Shown one piece after another: positions 7,983 through 15,936 of a stretch of 64,000 nucleotides of DNA. The notes under the pieces were generated by a model. That model did no database searches, was not told the DNA's origin, and saw only the letters and a list, made by a program, of their open reading frames with translations. The stretch is taken from NCBI GenBank assembly GCA_051418055.1, contig JBPRGH010000144.1:1-64000 (forward strand), written 5' to 3'. Origin of the DNA: JBPRGH01 sp051418055 (GTDB lineage: Bacteria > Bacteroidota > Bacteroidia > Cytophagales > Cyclobacteriaceae). Positions within the stretch are counted from its first letter, which is position 1. The number at the start of each line of letters is the position of its first letter. Both the position numbers and the translations under genes were made by a program.

Positions 7983-9161
7983 ATGAATATCATGCTCCTA
8001 AAAAAGAATCCACTTTCAATGATTATAATTTGCCTGGTGGTCTTACTTCCCGCCTGTGCTCAACAACAGGCTGATCAGCCAGGGAAACCGGATCAAACAA
8101 ATCAAACAGAACGACCTGATCAGGAAACAACAGGTGAAGTAAAAGTAGTAACTCTGGCGAGTGGCCTTAATCATCCGTGGGGAATGGCTTTTTTGCCAGA
8201 TGGAAGATTGCTGGTTACCGAAAGGAATGAAGGGACGCTTCGCATACTCGATAAAAATAATAATCTTTCTGACCCTCTTAAAGGGACACCGGAAGTTTTT
8301 GCCAGAGGGCAGGGAGGGATGCTGGATGTTGCCTTAGATCCTGATTTTGAAAATAATGGCATGGTTTATTTATCATACTCTGAACCAGGGGAGAACAATA
8401 TGGCAACTACAGCTTTAGGCCGTGGTAAACTGGAGAATGATGAATTATCTGATTTTACTGTGATCTTTAAGCAGCAGCCTATGGTTTCGGGCCCCAATCA
8501 TTTTGGTGGGCGAATTGAATTTACGCAAGATGGAAATTTGTTTCTTACCCTGGGAGAAAGGTTTAAGTTTGATCCCGCACAGGATCTGTCAAATCATTTA
8601 GGGACAATTATTCGGATAAAACCTGACGGTTCTGTTCCTGCCGATAATCCTTTTATAAATGACCCTAATGCTGAAGATGAAATTTGGTCTTACGGGCATC
8701 GCAATATAGAGGCTGCAGCTATTCACCCCCAGACCAGAAAATTATGGATTGTAGAAATGGGTCCCAAAGGAGGGGATGAGTTAAATCAACCTGAAGCAGG
8801 AAAGAATTACGGCTGGCCCGTAGTAAGCTGGGGAAATCATTATGATGGTGGGCAGATACCTGATCCTCCAACTCATCCTAAATTTGCAGATGCAAAAATT
8901 CACTGGACACCTGTTATTTCACCTTCCGGAATGATCTTTTATACAGGAGATATGCTCCCTGACTGGAAAGGCCTCGCAGTTATTGGAGGACTTACAGCTC
9001 AAGGACTTGTGATGGTGGAAATTGATGGAGAAAATGCCAGGGAAGTAAATAGATTTTCATTAGATGCTCGTATCAGGGATGTTGTGCAGGCCCCGGACGG
9101 CTCAATTTATGTCCTAACCGATCAGGATAACGGCGATATCTTACGAATAAGTATGGAGTGA
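7983..9161 (+). CDS. PQQ-dependent sugar dehydrogenase (GSDH family) lipoprotein
   Basis: A 392-residue protein with a lipoprotein signal and lipobox LLPAC (Cys near residue 25), then a linker rich in Gln, Asp, Pro and Thr, then a six-bladed propeller of the glucose/sorbosone dehydrogenase family. It starts with VVTLASGLNHPWGMAFLPDG and includes SGPNHFGGRIEF, YGHRN and a C-terminal RDVVQAPDGSIYVLTD blade. Family members oxidise aldose sugars with PQQ in the periplasm. The PQQ pathway is not in this window. A bidirectional terminator follows. Confidence 0.85.
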   Translation: MNIMLLKKNPLSMIIICLVVLLPACAQQQADQPGKPDQTNQTERPDQETTGEVKVVTLASGLNHPWGMAFLPDGRLLVTERNEGTLRILDKNNNLSDPLKGTPEVFARGQGGMLDVALDPDFENNGMVYLSYSEPGENNMATTALGRGKLENDELSDFTVIFKQQPMVSGPNHFGGRIEFTQDGNLFLTLGERFKFDPAQDLSNHLGTIIRIKPDGSVPADNPFINDPNAEDEIWSYGHRNIEAAAIHPQTRKLWIVEMGPKGGDELNQPEAGKNYGWPVVSWGNHYDGGQIPDPPTHPKFADAKIHWTPVISPSGMIFYTGDMLPDWKGLAVIGGLTAQGLVMVEIDGENAREVNRFSLDARIRDVVQAPDGSIYVLTDQDNGDILRISME

Positions 9162-9167
9162 TAAAAG

Positions 9168-9198
9168 AAAGCCCATCCAGGATACCTGAATGGGCTTT
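9168..9198. terminator. Bidirectional rho-independent terminator
   Basis: Stem AAAGCCCATCCAGG (9168-9181) pairs with CCTGAATGGGCTTT (9185-9198) with one mismatch and a 3-base loop. AT-rich tracts flank both sides. It serves the convergent sugar dehydrogenase and DUF4251 genes. Confidence 0.8.
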
Positions 9199-9216
9199 AA
9201 ATTTTTATTAGTACTG

Positions 9217-9798
9217 TTAGAACAGTGGCTGACCTTCAAATGCTGTTGATACCCCATCCAGTGAATAAGTATCTCCACGGAAGGTAATATCATTACCTCT
9301 GTTATCAGTTACACGCGCCATTCCCTGCCCATTGGCATGAATGATAATATTAACTATGGAATGTCCCATGACAGTAGACATGACATCAGCATTAATAGTA
9401 ATAGGTTTTTCGCCTTTGCCTTTTTTAACTTCATAATCCAGGACCCTTCCTTCAATAGTAATTCCTCCTAAACCATTTTGCCCCATTCTGATATTACTAC
9501 TGGTCTGTAGAACAAATCTGTCACCATCAATTTTGAAAAAATTGAGATCATTATTTACCATAAAAGTATTCATATTATTATTGGTAGCGAGAATATTTGC
9601 TTCAATTAAAAAAGAAGAATCTCTAGCTATTTTATAATATGCTTCTTTATACCTTTTTAAGAGCTCCTTCTCTTCTTTCTTTTGCTCCCTTTTTTCTATT
9701 TTGCGTTGTTCTTTTTTTGATAATTTTTCCTGAGCGTTGACAGGATTTAACCCAAGCGCAAAAAATATCACTAACGCTACTCCAATTAAATTTTTCAT
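9217..9798 (-). CDS. DUF4251 family secreted protein
   Basis: A 193-residue protein with signal peptide ending VNAQ, then a highly charged helix (many Lys and Glu, residues 24-50), then a beta-rich domain with FLIEANILATNNNMNTFMV, GRVLDYEV and the C-terminal block ITFRGDTYSLDG that fit the DUF4251 family of Bacteroidota. The family has no known function and is expected in the periplasm or outer membrane. Its terminator is shared with the convergent gene. Confidence 0.75.
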   Translation of the reverse strand: MKNLIGVALVIFFALGLNPVNAQEKLSKKEQRKIEKREQKKEEKELLKRYKEAYYKIARDSSFLIEANILATNNNMNTFMVNNDLNFFKIDGDRFVLQTSSNIRMGQNGLGGITIEGRVLDYEVKKGKGEKPITINADVMSTVMGHSIVNIIIHANGQGMARVTDNRGNDITFRGDTYSLDGVSTAFEGQPLF

Positions 9799-9846
9799 TA
9801 TAAATTCCCTTCTTTACTATAAATAATGCAATAAAGGTGCCAGAGA

Positions 9847-10740
9847 TTAGGGTTGATCATTAAGTTCTTTTTCAAGGAGTTTGCGCAGGTTTTCTGTATG
9901 TTTTCCTGATTCGGCAGCGCGTTTTAAATATGCTTTTGCTGCTTTTTCATTTCCTTTGATTATTTCAGATTCAGCCATATTTTGAAGCATATTAGACTGT
10001 GCCTGCATTACCTGTATGGCAGTAATTAAGGAATTATCAATTCGGGTGGAACGGGAAATAATTTTTTTAACATCCAGTTTTTCTTCATATTCGGAAGTTT
10101 TTAAAGCAGCCATTTCAATTGTTTTTAATAACTCCTTATTTGCTTTATACTCCTTAAAAATTATCTCCTGTCGAAATAATATCCGCAGTAGTGCGCCGAG
10201 ATCTTCTATACTGGTTATATAATGAACATCTACATTTTTAATAGCATTAGCGGGCATCTCCTTATATTCTGCCTCATCAGGATCTTGTACAATTGTAATT
10301 CCTCCGTGTTCTTTTATTGTCTTTAAGCCTGCAGTACCATCAGATAATAAACCAGTCATTAAAATCCCTATAACTCTTTCTTTATAAGCAACTGCCGCAG
10401 ACCTGAAAAGATTATTTATTGAAGGTCTTGATCCGTTTTCGCGCTCACCTTCTCCGAGCACAACCTTGTTTTTGCAAATCAGCAAATGCTGATTACTTGA
10501 ATTCACATATATTGTTCCTGGTTTAATTTCCTCATCATCTTCCGCTACTTTTACCTTCATATCTGTAAGGTTTGAAAGAATAAAAGGTAATTCAGGTTCT
10601 ACATCTTCAAATAAATGCTGAACGATAAATACCGCTATGGGCATCTCGGCTTTTAACTGCTTTGCAATTTCCTTTATACACCTCAGACCGCCCATTGAGG
10701 TACCTATTACTATTATCCGGATTTGATCATTATCACCCAT
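9847..10740 (-). CDS. Stand-alone CheB-type methylesterase domain protein
   Basis: A 297-residue protein whose first 190 residues form a CheB methylesterase domain: catalytic Ser15 in IGTSMGG, His42 in VQHLFED and Asp134 in GLLSDGTAGL, with the family block RPSINNLFRSAA. CheB removes methyl groups from chemoreceptor glutamates. There is no receiver domain in front, so phosphorylation control as in classical CheB is missing. A helical tail of about 100 residues (190-297) is extra. No CheR or receptor gene is adjacent, so it may act in a hybrid sensory system elsewhere. Just upstream lies an hsp20 remnant. Confidence 0.85.
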   Translation of the reverse strand: MGDNDQIRIIVIGTSMGGLRCIKEIAKQLKAEMPIAVFIVQHLFEDVEPELPFILSNLTDMKVKVAEDDEEIKPGTIYVNSSNQHLLICKNKVVLGEGERENGSRPSINNLFRSAAVAYKERVIGILMTGLLSDGTAGLKTIKEHGGITIVQDPDEAEYKEMPANAIKNVDVHYITSIEDLGALLRILFRQEIIFKEYKANKELLKTIEMAALKTSEYEEKLDVKKIISRSTRIDNSLITAIQVMQAQSNMLQNMAESEIIKGNEKAAKAYLKRAAESGKHTENLRKLLEKELNDQP

Positions 10741-10787
10741 AATGGACTAACATGACCGTCCTATCCATAGTTTTAATAAATTGTCAT

Positions 10788-10961
10788 AAAACCACAAGAA
10801 GAGAGTTCAGCTATCAGTCTTTCAGTAGGTCATTTTACCTGCCAAATACAGTGGAAAGTGATAAGATAAAAGCAAAATATAATGATGGTATATTAAATCT
10901 TGTTATACCAAAGAAAGAAGAAGCCAGAAAAAAACCTGTAAAAAAGATAGCTATTAGTTAA
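10788..10961 (+). pseudogene. 3' remnant of a small heat-shock protein (Hsp20) gene
   Basis: The frame encodes TTRREFSYQSFSRSFYLP, then DKIKAKYNDGILNLVIPKKE and a tail ending KKIAIS. This is the C-terminal half of the alpha-crystallin domain, with the beta7-beta9 strands and the DGIL core motif. The first roughly 90 residues of a normal Hsp20 (about 145 residues) are absent, and the CheB gene starts 50 bases away in the opposite direction. An ATG at 10752 could give a 69-residue peptide but its first 12 codons are unlike Hsp20. A terminator at 10985 still follows. Confidence 0.8.
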
Positions 10962-10984
10962 TGAAAAGAAGTTGAATTCTTGTT

Positions 10985-11014
10985 AAAGGCTGACTGATGA
11001 GTCAGCCTTTTTTA
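10985..11014 (+). terminator. Rho-independent terminator
   Basis: Perfect 11-base stem AAAGGCTGACT (10985-10995) and AGTCAGCCTTT (11000-11010), loop GATG, then T-rich. It ends the hsp20 remnant and may also stop the convergent PEBP gene. Confidence 0.85.
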
Positions 11015-11020
11015 TTCAGT

Positions 11021-11482
11021 TTAACCTGATCTTTTATATCTTCCCATCAATTCACCGGAGGCCAACACATTGCCTTCCATGGCATCCAGCAATTCTATTT
11101 TTCCTGCATCAGGTTGAAGTTTTAAGCTTTTATTTAAGGCATAGATCCTAAAAAAATATCTGTGTTCACCATCAGGAGGGCAGGGGCCTTTGTAATGATG
11201 TTTTCCAAAGCTGTTTTTGCCTTCGACACCAGGTGTCACATGTTCATTTATCTGGTCGAGATAAGGATTAATATTCCAGACTATCCAGTGGTCAAAGGTA
11301 CCATTAGGGGCATCAGGATCTTCTATTATCAGTGCCAGCGTCTCCGTATCTTCCGGCAGGTTTTCCACCTTAATAGGTGGATTAACGTTTTCGCCATCGC
11401 AAGTATATTTTTTAGGAATTGAGCCTCCATTTTCAAATTTTGGGCTTGAAAGTGCCAATTCTACGTCCAGTAAAGATTCCAT
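11021..11482 (-). CDS. YbhB/YbcL-type PEBP (Raf kinase inhibitor-like) protein
   Basis: A 153-residue phosphatidylethanolamine-binding-protein-fold protein. The family signatures are all visible: IPKKYTCDGENVNPP, LALIIEDPDAP, FDHWIVWNI and a central GKHHYKGPCPPDGEHRYFF. The bacterial role is unclear; the fold binds anionic ligands. It has no signal peptide and is probably cytoplasmic. The length is normal. Confidence 0.92.
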   Translation of the reverse strand: MESLLDVELALSSPKFENGGSIPKKYTCDGENVNPPIKVENLPEDTETLALIIEDPDAPNGTFDHWIVWNINPYLDQINEHVTPGVEGKNSFGKHHYKGPCPPDGEHRYFFRIYALNKSLKLQPDAGKIELLDAMEGNVLASGELMGRYKRSG

Positions 11483-11604
11483 ATGCCACTTAATTTAATC
11501 AGATCATCACTGGTAATAAAACAGCTAATTAAAATAGATAGTTTTATAAATAAGGAATTAAGCAAGTTTTTTTAAATGGGACTAAAAATTGAAATGTTTA
11601 ACTT

Positions 11605-12099
11605 TTAATAAACCTTTACACCCACAACATTTTCAGTAAAGTCCTGAAGGTTTATCATTTGTGGCCGGCTCATCTTTTGGCCTGAATATGCTACAAAGTA
11701 AAGGGTTAAAAAGATTAATAAAAAAACTGGTACAAGCCAAAGTATGGTAGCTGGTTTTCCAAGTGAATAAAGAGAAAATCCATAAAGAGAAATAAATAAT
11801 ACGGCAAAACCGATAATCGCATAAAATAAGACAAACATAGTCCATACCTGGGGCCGTGGAGCATAATACCCTCTAACAGTAGTGCCTTTTTCCTTATTCT
11901 CTAGAGTAATATTCAGTTGTGGTGACCAGTAATTCTGCTGTTCAGCCGGAAGGTGCAGGACGATGTGACCAGATATAAAATGACCTTTAACATTTTTGCT
12001 TTCCTGTAGAGCAACCTGTACTTTTTCTTCTAATTCAGAAACAGTAAAGGGTGACTCTGCTTTAAATCGAGGCCTTACCTGAAAGGGATTTTGGTTCAT
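11605..12099 (-). CDS. Two-helix membrane protein of unknown function
   Basis: A 164-residue protein from the ATG at 12099. An upstream in-frame ATG at 12126 would add MLLLKNKWI, but the domain reads naturally from MNQNPFQVRPRF. An N-terminal soluble domain of about 90 residues (SGHIVLHLP, QLNITLEN) precedes two transmembrane helices (about residues 92-116 and 121-142). The C-terminal tail is short. No family was recognised. It is divergent from the cold-shock gene. Confidence 0.55.
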   Translation of the reverse strand: MNQNPFQVRPRFKAESPFTVSELEEKVQVALQESKNVKGHFISGHIVLHLPAEQQNYWSPQLNITLENKEKGTTVRGYYAPRPQVWTMFVLFYAIIGFAVLFISLYGFSLYSLGKPATILWLVPVFLLIFLTLYFVAYSGQKMSRPQMINLQDFTENVVGVKVY

Positions 12100-12378
12100 T
12101 ATCCATTTATTTTTTAATAAAAGCAAATTAATCGTTTTTAAAAAAATTTACAATGAACCATAATGAAAGTGCCATATCTTTATTTTTTATTTAAGGAGAT
12201 CTGTTAAAACTAAATAACCTATTTAAGTATCTGTATTAAAAAGAGTTAACTTACTTTCAAAAAAACCGTTGCCTCAAAAAATTCAAAATCTTATTGCCTT
12301 CTTTGTGTTTTTTCTAAACCGAATGAGCCTTTTATGTATTTATTATTAATAGAAGGGATTAAAAATAAAATAATTTAC

Positions 12379-12804
12379 ATGGCAAAATCAAGAGAAGAGT
12401 TAAACAAAGAGTTACGGGAAAAAAAGAGAGAAAGAGCAGAAAAAGAAGCAAATGTAGAAGGCACCGAATTTGATGATATGATTGCTTATGTAGATGAATT
12501 TGGTAATATAACAGATACTCCCCCTGACCCTAAGGAGAAGAAACCTGTAGCAGCCGAGGATATAGTAGTAGGTGTACCCAAAAAAGGTGCCTTTGGTCCT
12601 GAAGAAACTACCAGAACAGGAAAGGTCAAGTTTTTTAATGAAGAAAAAGGCTTTGGTTTTATCAAAGATCATGAAACTCAGCAGGATATATTTGTTCATG
12701 TTAGTGAATGCAAAGATCTTATAGGAGAAAATGACAAAGTGAGCTATGAAGTGGAAAAAACACCTAAAGGTCTTAGCGCTGTAAATGTAAAACTGGAAGA
12801 ATAG
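12379..12804 (+). CDS. Cold-shock-domain protein with charged N-terminal extension
   Basis: A 141-residue protein. The C-terminal part (80-141) is a cold-shock domain with RNP1 KGFGFI (90-95) and RNP2 DIFVH (103-107), which binds single-stranded RNA or DNA. The first 30 residues are highly charged (Lys, Arg, Glu) and are followed by a conserved linker: AYVDEFGNITDTPPDP (36-51), then DIVVGVPK (61-68). The linker is nearly identical in the paralogue at 62140. I start at the ATG at 12379, since MAKSRE is shared with that paralogue. An upstream ATG (12334) would add 15 unrelated residues. Confidence 0.9.
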   Translation: MAKSREELNKELREKKRERAEKEANVEGTEFDDMIAYVDEFGNITDTPPDPKEKKPVAAEDIVVGVPKKGAFGPEETTRTGKVKFFNEEKGFGFIKDHETQQDIFVHVSECKDLIGENDKVSYEVEKTPKGLSAVNVKLEE

Positions 12805-13106
12805 TTAGCACTGTAAACCCCACTTTTAACAACTGTCTTTTTATTGGTTTATAATGGCTCGTTAAATTCATTTCTTAGCAAATTTCGGAAAGACATCGTA
12901 ATTTCTATGTATATGTGGATTACCTTATACAACAGGAGGTGCTGGCCCAACACTAATGCGCTGAAAATGATATGAATAAGCATTGATGCCTCAAGGAATA
13001 ATTAAATAGAAAGCAGTTGCTTATTTCATGCTTTATTTATACCTTTTGGAGTAATTATTGCTCTATTACAGATAGTTAATTGACATAAATAAACTATTAT
13101 AATATT
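12805..13106. other. 302-base gap before ku
   Basis: AT-rich with no convincing coding frame. A 22-codon open frame from about 12907 ends in TGA and resembles nothing I know. No hairpin terminator or clear TAnnTTTG element was found. Confidence 0.5.
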
Positions 13107-13949
13107 ATGAGAGCCATTTGGAAAGGACATATAAGATTTTCACTGGTTACAATACCTATTCGAATCTATAGTGCCATTGATACTGGGCATTCGATAAGGT
13201 TTAATCAGCTATCCAGAGAAACCAAAAATCCTGTAGGTTACCAGAAGAGAGATAAAATAACCGGGGAAGAGCTGAAAAGTGAAGAAATTGTAAAAGGATA
13301 TCAATATGAACCTGGTCAGTACGTGATCGTGGAACAGGAAGATTTTGAAAAAGTAAAGCTGAAAAGCACTAAAGTGATAGAAATTTCAGGATTTGTAGAT
13401 AAAAAGGAAATCCATCCATCCCTCTATGACTCACCCTATTTTGCGGGTCCTGATGGTGAAGTTGCAGCTAAAACATATGCACTTTTAAAAGAAGCCCTTG
13501 AGGAATCCGGAAAAATAGGGGTTGGAAAGGTAGTATTACGTGACCGTGAAAACCTTATGTTGCTAACGCCATATGATAAGGGGATGATGCTCTATAAATT
13601 AAGAAGCCCTGAGGAGGTAAGAGATATTAATAAAGTCCCTAATCTTGATGAAGAAGTGGAAGCTGATCCTGAGCAGTTGAAAATGGCGAAGACGTTAGTG
13701 GATAGTATGACCAAGAGTTTTGAGGATATTGATACAACAGATAGGTATCATGATGCTCTTCAGGAGATCATAGATGCTAAAATTGCAGGTAAAGAAGTTG
13801 TATCTGTTACTGAGGAAGAGCCTGAGGTTGTGGATATTATGACTGCCCTAAAGAAAAGTATTGATGAGGCCAAAAAGAAGCCTATGGAAAAAGCCAAAGG
13901 AAAGAAGAAGGCTGCTGCATCAAAGAAATCAGCTAAAAAAGCTAGCTAG
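13107..13949 (+). CDS. ku: Ku protein (non-homologous end joining)
   Basis: A 280-residue bacterial Ku, which binds DNA double-strand ends and recruits LigD. It opens with the family start RAIWKGHIRFSLVTIPIRIYSA. It also contains FNQLSRETKNPVGYQKRD, KSTKVIEISGFV, YFAGPDGEVA and the bridge segments VVLRDRENLMLLTPYDKGM. The C-terminal 40 residues are Lys- and Ala-rich, as in other Ku proteins, and may bind DNA. It sits 6 bases before a TPR gene in a three-gene cluster. LigD is encoded at 56660, not nearby. Confidence 0.95.
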   Translation: MRAIWKGHIRFSLVTIPIRIYSAIDTGHSIRFNQLSRETKNPVGYQKRDKITGEELKSEEIVKGYQYEPGQYVIVEQEDFEKVKLKSTKVIEISGFVDKKEIHPSLYDSPYFAGPDGEVAAKTYALLKEALEESGKIGVGKVVLRDRENLMLLTPYDKGMMLYKLRSPEEVRDINKVPNLDEEVEADPEQLKMAKTLVDSMTKSFEDIDTTDRYHDALQEIIDAKIAGKEVVSVTEEEPEVVDIMTALKKSIDEAKKKPMEKAKGKKKAAASKKSAKKAS

Positions 13950-13955
13950 TGATCT

Positions 13956-14582
13956 ATGACCGCAAAAATTGTTAAACTAACACTGGAGAAACAGAGCAAG
14001 TTTGGCTATAAAAGAGTTAGAAAACGCAGACAGGTAGACCTTGAAGAATATGGTCAGCTAAACCTTTTCAAAACGCCTCCTGCAGAAGCTAAAATAATAC
14101 GCTTTAATGAATTTTTAACACCCTTTGAGGAAGCATTGATTGCTGATGAGCAGGGGAGGGTAAAAGCCGCAGCAGAGCTTTATCTGAAAGCTGTACATGC
14201 AAAAGATTGTATAGCAGATGCTTATTGTAATTTAGGTATACTTCAATCAAATGAAGGTGATATTATCAATGCAATTGATAGTTTTTCCAAGAGCCTTTCT
14301 CATGATCCAAGGCATTATGAGGCACATTATAATCTTGGGAATATCTATGGTGACCTTGAAGATTTTAAGCTTGCACAAATGCACTACAGGATGACTATTG
14401 AAATATGCCCTGAATTTTGTAACGCATATTACAATCTTGCACTAATTCATGCGGTTAATAAGGAATATAAAGAAGCAATAAGTTTGCTTGTAAGCTTTAA
14501 AGAATATGCACCGGATGAAGAGCAGGCTAATGCAGATCAGCTGATGCATTCAATGAGAATTTCATTACAATCACAAAAGTAA
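13956..14582 (+). CDS. TPR-repeat protein linked to ku
   Basis: A 208-residue protein with an N-terminal basic stretch (KRVRKRRQVD, about residues 20-29) and at least three tetratricopeptide repeats: ADAYCNLGILQSNEGDIINAIDSFSKSL, then YEAHYNLGNIYGDLEDFKLAQMHY, then CNAYYNLALIHAVNKEYKEAIS. TPRs bind partner proteins. It begins 6 bases after ku and ends 6 bases before the next gene, so it is almost surely in the ku operon. A link to DNA repair is only inferred from position. Confidence 0.8.
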   Translation: MTAKIVKLTLEKQSKFGYKRVRKRRQVDLEEYGQLNLFKTPPAEAKIIRFNEFLTPFEEALIADEQGRVKAAAELYLKAVHAKDCIADAYCNLGILQSNEGDIINAIDSFSKSLSHDPRHYEAHYNLGNIYGDLEDFKLAQMHYRMTIEICPEFCNAYYNLALIHAVNKEYKEAISLLVSFKEYAPDEEQANADQLMHSMRISLQSQK

Positions 14583-14588
14583 AAGAAT

Positions 14589-14939
14589 ATGAGTTCATTA
14601 TCAGATTTAGCTTTACGTGGCCATTTTGAAGAGTTGAAAAATAAATTTGAAAAAAAAGGTATGGCTAAGGCCGGCAAGGATTCAGATTCTTTGCTTAAGG
14701 CTTTAAAGAAGGCAGTAGGTACAATAGAAGATATGTATGAAAAATATCCGGGATCACTTACTCCTGCTCACCGTAAAAACTACCGGTCATTGATCAAAAC
14801 GTTAAGAAGGCATGGATCAACTTATACCGGTCATCCAGATCTTATTAATCTTGATGATGTGACATCTTATTCTAAAAAGCCTATGCAAAAGGCAAATAGT
14901 ACCGTAAAGGAGAATAAAAAACAGCAAAAAACAGGCTAA
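14589..14939 (+). CDS. Small basic protein, third gene of the ku cluster
   Basis: A 116-residue helical, Lys-rich protein without a recognised domain. Visible parts are an N-terminal helix (ALRGHFEELKNKFEKKG), a central segment ending in YRSLIKTLRRHGS, and an unstructured basic tail (KENKKQQKTG). It lacks a signal peptide. It follows the TPR gene by 6 bases and its end overlaps the convergent hydrolase gene by 4 bases. The high charge could suit nucleic acid contact, which is inference. Confidence 0.6.
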   Translation: MSSLSDLALRGHFEELKNKFEKKGMAKAGKDSDSLLKALKKAVGTIEDMYEKYPGSLTPAHRKNYRSLIKTLRRHGSTYTGHPDLINLDDVTSYSKKPMQKANSTVKENKKQQKTG

Positions 14940-15595
14940 ACCCGTTTCATCCATAAAGCTGCCTCTCTGATCATGTGACTATATATTTCTTCCTGAGAAT
15001 ATGAAGATCTCTTAGGCACCTTAAATGAATGATCTGCGTCGGCATATTCTGTCAAAGTAGCATTAGGCAATCTGCCGGTAACTTTTCGTATCAGATCTAT
15101 ATCTGCAAGTTTATCTTTTGCACCCTGCAGGAAAAGCATAGAATGCTTTACTTTGCCAAGATGATCTGCCCGTTCTGTGGAATTTTTTCCCGGGGCGTGG
15201 AGCGGAAACCCTAAAAATATAAGGCCATTGATATTTGGTATTAATCCTTCTGCTGCAGCATGTGATGCCATTCGGCCTCCATAAGATTTTCCTCCGATAA
15301 AAAGAGGAGCCTCATAGGTATTTTTTAACTGCTCATAAACTCTTTTTATACTTTCAACAGCTTCTTTCTGACTTCCTGGTGCTTTCCTGCCTTTATCCAT
15401 GTATGGAAAATTAAACCGCATAGTTCCAATCTTATGATCATTTAATCCTTCAGAGATCCTGTTCATAAAAGGATGCTCCATTCCGGCGCCAGCGCCATGT
15501 GTGAATAGGAATATAGCTTCTGTTTTTTCAGGAAGAGAAAGTGTGGCAGAAACAGTTCCTATTTTTTCATTTATTAAAATGGGAGATGTAATCAT
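14936..15595 (-). CDS. Alpha/beta hydrolase, KANL3/TEX30-like
   Basis: A 219-residue alpha/beta hydrolase. The early GAGAG segment follows strand 3 (FLFTHGAGAGMEHPF), the nucleophile Ser104 is in GGKSYGGR, and acid and base candidates lie in QGAKDKLAD and DADHSF. The dienelactone-hydrolase-like KANL3/TEX30 group has this pattern. No signal peptide is present. The substrate is unknown. It overlaps the convergent ku-cluster gene by 4 bases. Confidence 0.8.
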   Translation of the reverse strand: MITSPILINEKIGTVSATLSLPEKTEAIFLFTHGAGAGMEHPFMNRISEGLNDHKIGTMRFNFPYMDKGRKAPGSQKEAVESIKRVYEQLKNTYEAPLFIGGKSYGGRMASHAAAEGLIPNINGLIFLGFPLHAPGKNSTERADHLGKVKHSMLFLQGAKDKLADIDLIRKVTGRLPNATLTEYADADHSFKVPKRSSYSQEEIYSHMIREAALWMKRV

Positions 15596-15646
15596 TAAAA
15601 TTGATTAAATGTTGACGGTCAGTAAATATGCAAATATTGGGTGCGG

Positions 15647-15934
15647 TTATTTAACTTTTTTCTTTAAAATAACTTTTTGATTTTCATTTTTATTTTCCAC
15701 GTTATAGCTAAGCTCTTTTAGATAGCCTTTTTTACTGAATCCCATCTCCTCGTAAGTTATGTAAATATCTCTTGCCTCCAGCTTCAATTTAATAGCAACC
15801 AGATCATTAAATTTCATGGACTCATCAAATTCCACTTTGACAATATTCTCCTGAATATCCATCTTTTCCACGTAGGCTGGCTTAGTTGCAACAGTAAGCC
15901 CTAATGCAAATAAAATAATGATCAGAATTTTCAT
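15647..15934 (-). CDS. Small exported protein of unknown function
   Basis: A 95-residue protein with an N-terminal hydrophobic signal (KILIIILFALGLTVAT) and a short beta-rich body with charged turns. The signal has no lipobox Cys. It begins 2 bases after the stop of the phosphatase gene, so it belongs to the same transcript. No family was recognised. Confidence 0.55.
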   Translation of the reverse strand: MKILIIILFALGLTVATKPAYVEKMDIQENIVKVEFDESMKFNDLVAIKLKLEARDIYITYEEMGFSKKGYLKELSYNVENKNENQKVILKKKVK

Positions 15935-15936
15935 AG

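Noticed and set aside
12907..12972. Open frame of 22 codons in the gap before ku
   Set aside because: Too short, no start context, and nothing similar in composition to known families. It is probably chance.
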